Source: Proteromonas lacertae
Taxonomy: Eukaryota > Sar > Bigyra > Opalinata > Proteromonadidae
Length of the DNA: 48,125 bases
Reading direction: 5' to 3'
Assembly: GCA_002245135.1 (NCBI GenBank)
Contig: NGBS01000028.1
Location: 1-48,125, forward strand
The position numbers and the translations under genes were made by a program. Below are positions 47,301 to 48,125 of the stretch, in pieces; position 1 is the first letter of the stretch, and each line of letters starts with the position of its first letter. Below the pieces are notes generated by a model, which worked only from the letters and a program-made list of their open reading frames with translations, was not told where the DNA came from and ran no database searches.

Positions 47301-48110
47301 ACAACAACAAAATAATAATAATAATGAAGATAATGATAATAATGATGAGAATAAAGAGATTTATAAATATTTTATCATCATTAACAATTTACATGTTTGT
47401 AGACATCATATTAATGATTTATTTGAGTTTATAATAACTGAATTGAATGATACATCTGAATCTGTATATATTATATATCATTATTTATGTTATTTATAGA
47501 AAATTGATAGTATAGTTGTTCCTGATGAATTACCTCATGATAATGATGAAATGTGGGATAGACAGTTGTATATATCTTATTATTATTATATTATATTAAT
47601 AGATTTGGTATAAATGGTGATGAATGTCATTTTTCGCAAGACTTTGAAGTTCTTTCAATAGAAATAATCGAAACAAACCTTATGAAAGAAAGTGAAATAT
47701 TATCTAATTATTTATTTGAATTTCTGATTGGTGATTCTTATGAGAACATTAATAAAGGAATTTATACAAAACATTCCACTTTTTATCCAATTCAATTACC
47801 TCCATTTAATTGGGGAATATTAGAAGATAATACAAAGACAATATGTATTGTGGTAAGAATAATAGAGGCCGAAACAATGAATATGATATTTGAGAATCAC
47901 TTCAAAATTGATATGTCAAAATTTAAGAATGAAATAAATGTGAATGGAAAAATCAATTATGATAAAGAGTTTGAATTAAATTTGAATTTGAAATTGAAGT
48001 TCAGTCATATAAAACTAGCAGAAAAGAGTGATAGTTTAATAAACAAAGCAATAAATGAAATGTTACTGAATTATATAAAAGAATATGAAGTAAAGGTGAT
48101 TAATCAATAA
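44351..48110 (+). CDS. PDZ-containing ~1,200-aa protein of unknown function
   Basis: Six exons. Early introns (44375-44405, about 44457-44489 and about 44609-44637) join three short exons to the long frame, and introns at about 47464-47500 and 47567-47602 join the last two. All joins keep the frame from the ATG at 44351 to the stop at 48110. The N-terminal part is helical and charged. A low-complexity acidic and Gln-rich stretch (about residues 250-300) interrupts it. A helical middle follows, then a PDZ-like segment (FGYKIKSIKYNSG ... YNMRVGDIILSYG ... SIILLIKK; near residues 640-710). The C-terminal part is again helical, then beta-rich (TICIVVRIIEAET). There is no signal peptide or membrane helix, so it is probably cytoplasmic. 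Such PDZ domains often bind protein C-termini; nothing more specific can be said. Confidence 0.7.
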
Positions 48111-48125
48111 TAAAGTTATATGGGA

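Noticed and set aside
1-48125. Bacterial origin or altered genetic code
   Set aside because: Spliceosomal introns, kinesin, ASF1 and MINDY show a eukaryote; conserved proteins read normally with the standard code and end at standard stops.
1-48125. tRNA or rRNA genes
   Set aside because: No cloverleaf-like boxes or rRNA-like GC-rich conserved blocks noticed by eye; a covariance-model scan was not possible.

Overview
The window is nuclear DNA from an AT-rich, intron-bearing protist. Genes are split by very short GT...AG introns (about 25-65 nt, often built from TTA/ATT or TA repeats), all three standard stop codons appear to act as stops, and proteins carry Asn/Gln/acidic runs. A kinesin-2 motor implies a cilium or flagellum at some life stage. 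A succinyl-CoA ligase alpha subunit with a presequence implies a mitochondrion or related organelle. I cannot name the species; an amoeboflagellate-type lineage is possible but is only an inference.

Layout. 1-900: relic of a PA14/putative-Ig surface-protein gene. 2.3-10.7 kb: compact housekeeping block with kinesin-2 (-), succinyl-CoA ligase alpha (+), a CCHC/RGG mRNA-export-like protein (+), a GT61-type glycosyltransferase (-), a SANT-MINDY deubiquitinase (+) and histone chaperone ASF1 (-). 11.6-17.2 kb: a cassette of unfamiliar coding blocks, one with a metzincin HExxHxxGxxH motif, followed by a 2.17-kb terminal-inverted-repeat transposon with a perfect 12-bp target duplication.

17375-44018: a giant inverted repeat. 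Two arms of about 10.9 kb (17375-28254 and 33147-44018) flank a 4.9-kb spacer. Each arm carries a roughly 2,020-aa secreted or membrane protein (signal peptide, PA14 domains, many putative-Ig repeats, sushi-like cysteine modules, C-terminal membrane helix), and a divergently transcribed 524-aa secreted PA14-type protein shares its 146-bp 5' region. Further in lie a detached C-terminal fragment of the large gene, two relics (one RING-like) and a TFIIS-N-domain gene that straddles or abuts the inner junction. The arms are almost identical inside and diverge at their outer ends. The spacer holds a second TIR transposon, an apparently intact PWWP-PHD gene and a decayed p300/CBP-type acetyltransferase (bromodomain, RING/PHD, start of HAT) that seems to have been broken by an inversion.

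44.0-48.1 kb: a tiny two-exon gene (-) directly at the right arm edge, and an approximately 1,200-aa PDZ-containing protein of unknown role (+).

Exon joins were deduced by eye from reading-frame continuity and GT/AG borders; none was checked against transcripts. The most unusual thing here is the mirrored surface-protein locus: two head-to-head gene pairs in a palindrome with signs of ongoing gene conversion, next to chromatin-gene debris.
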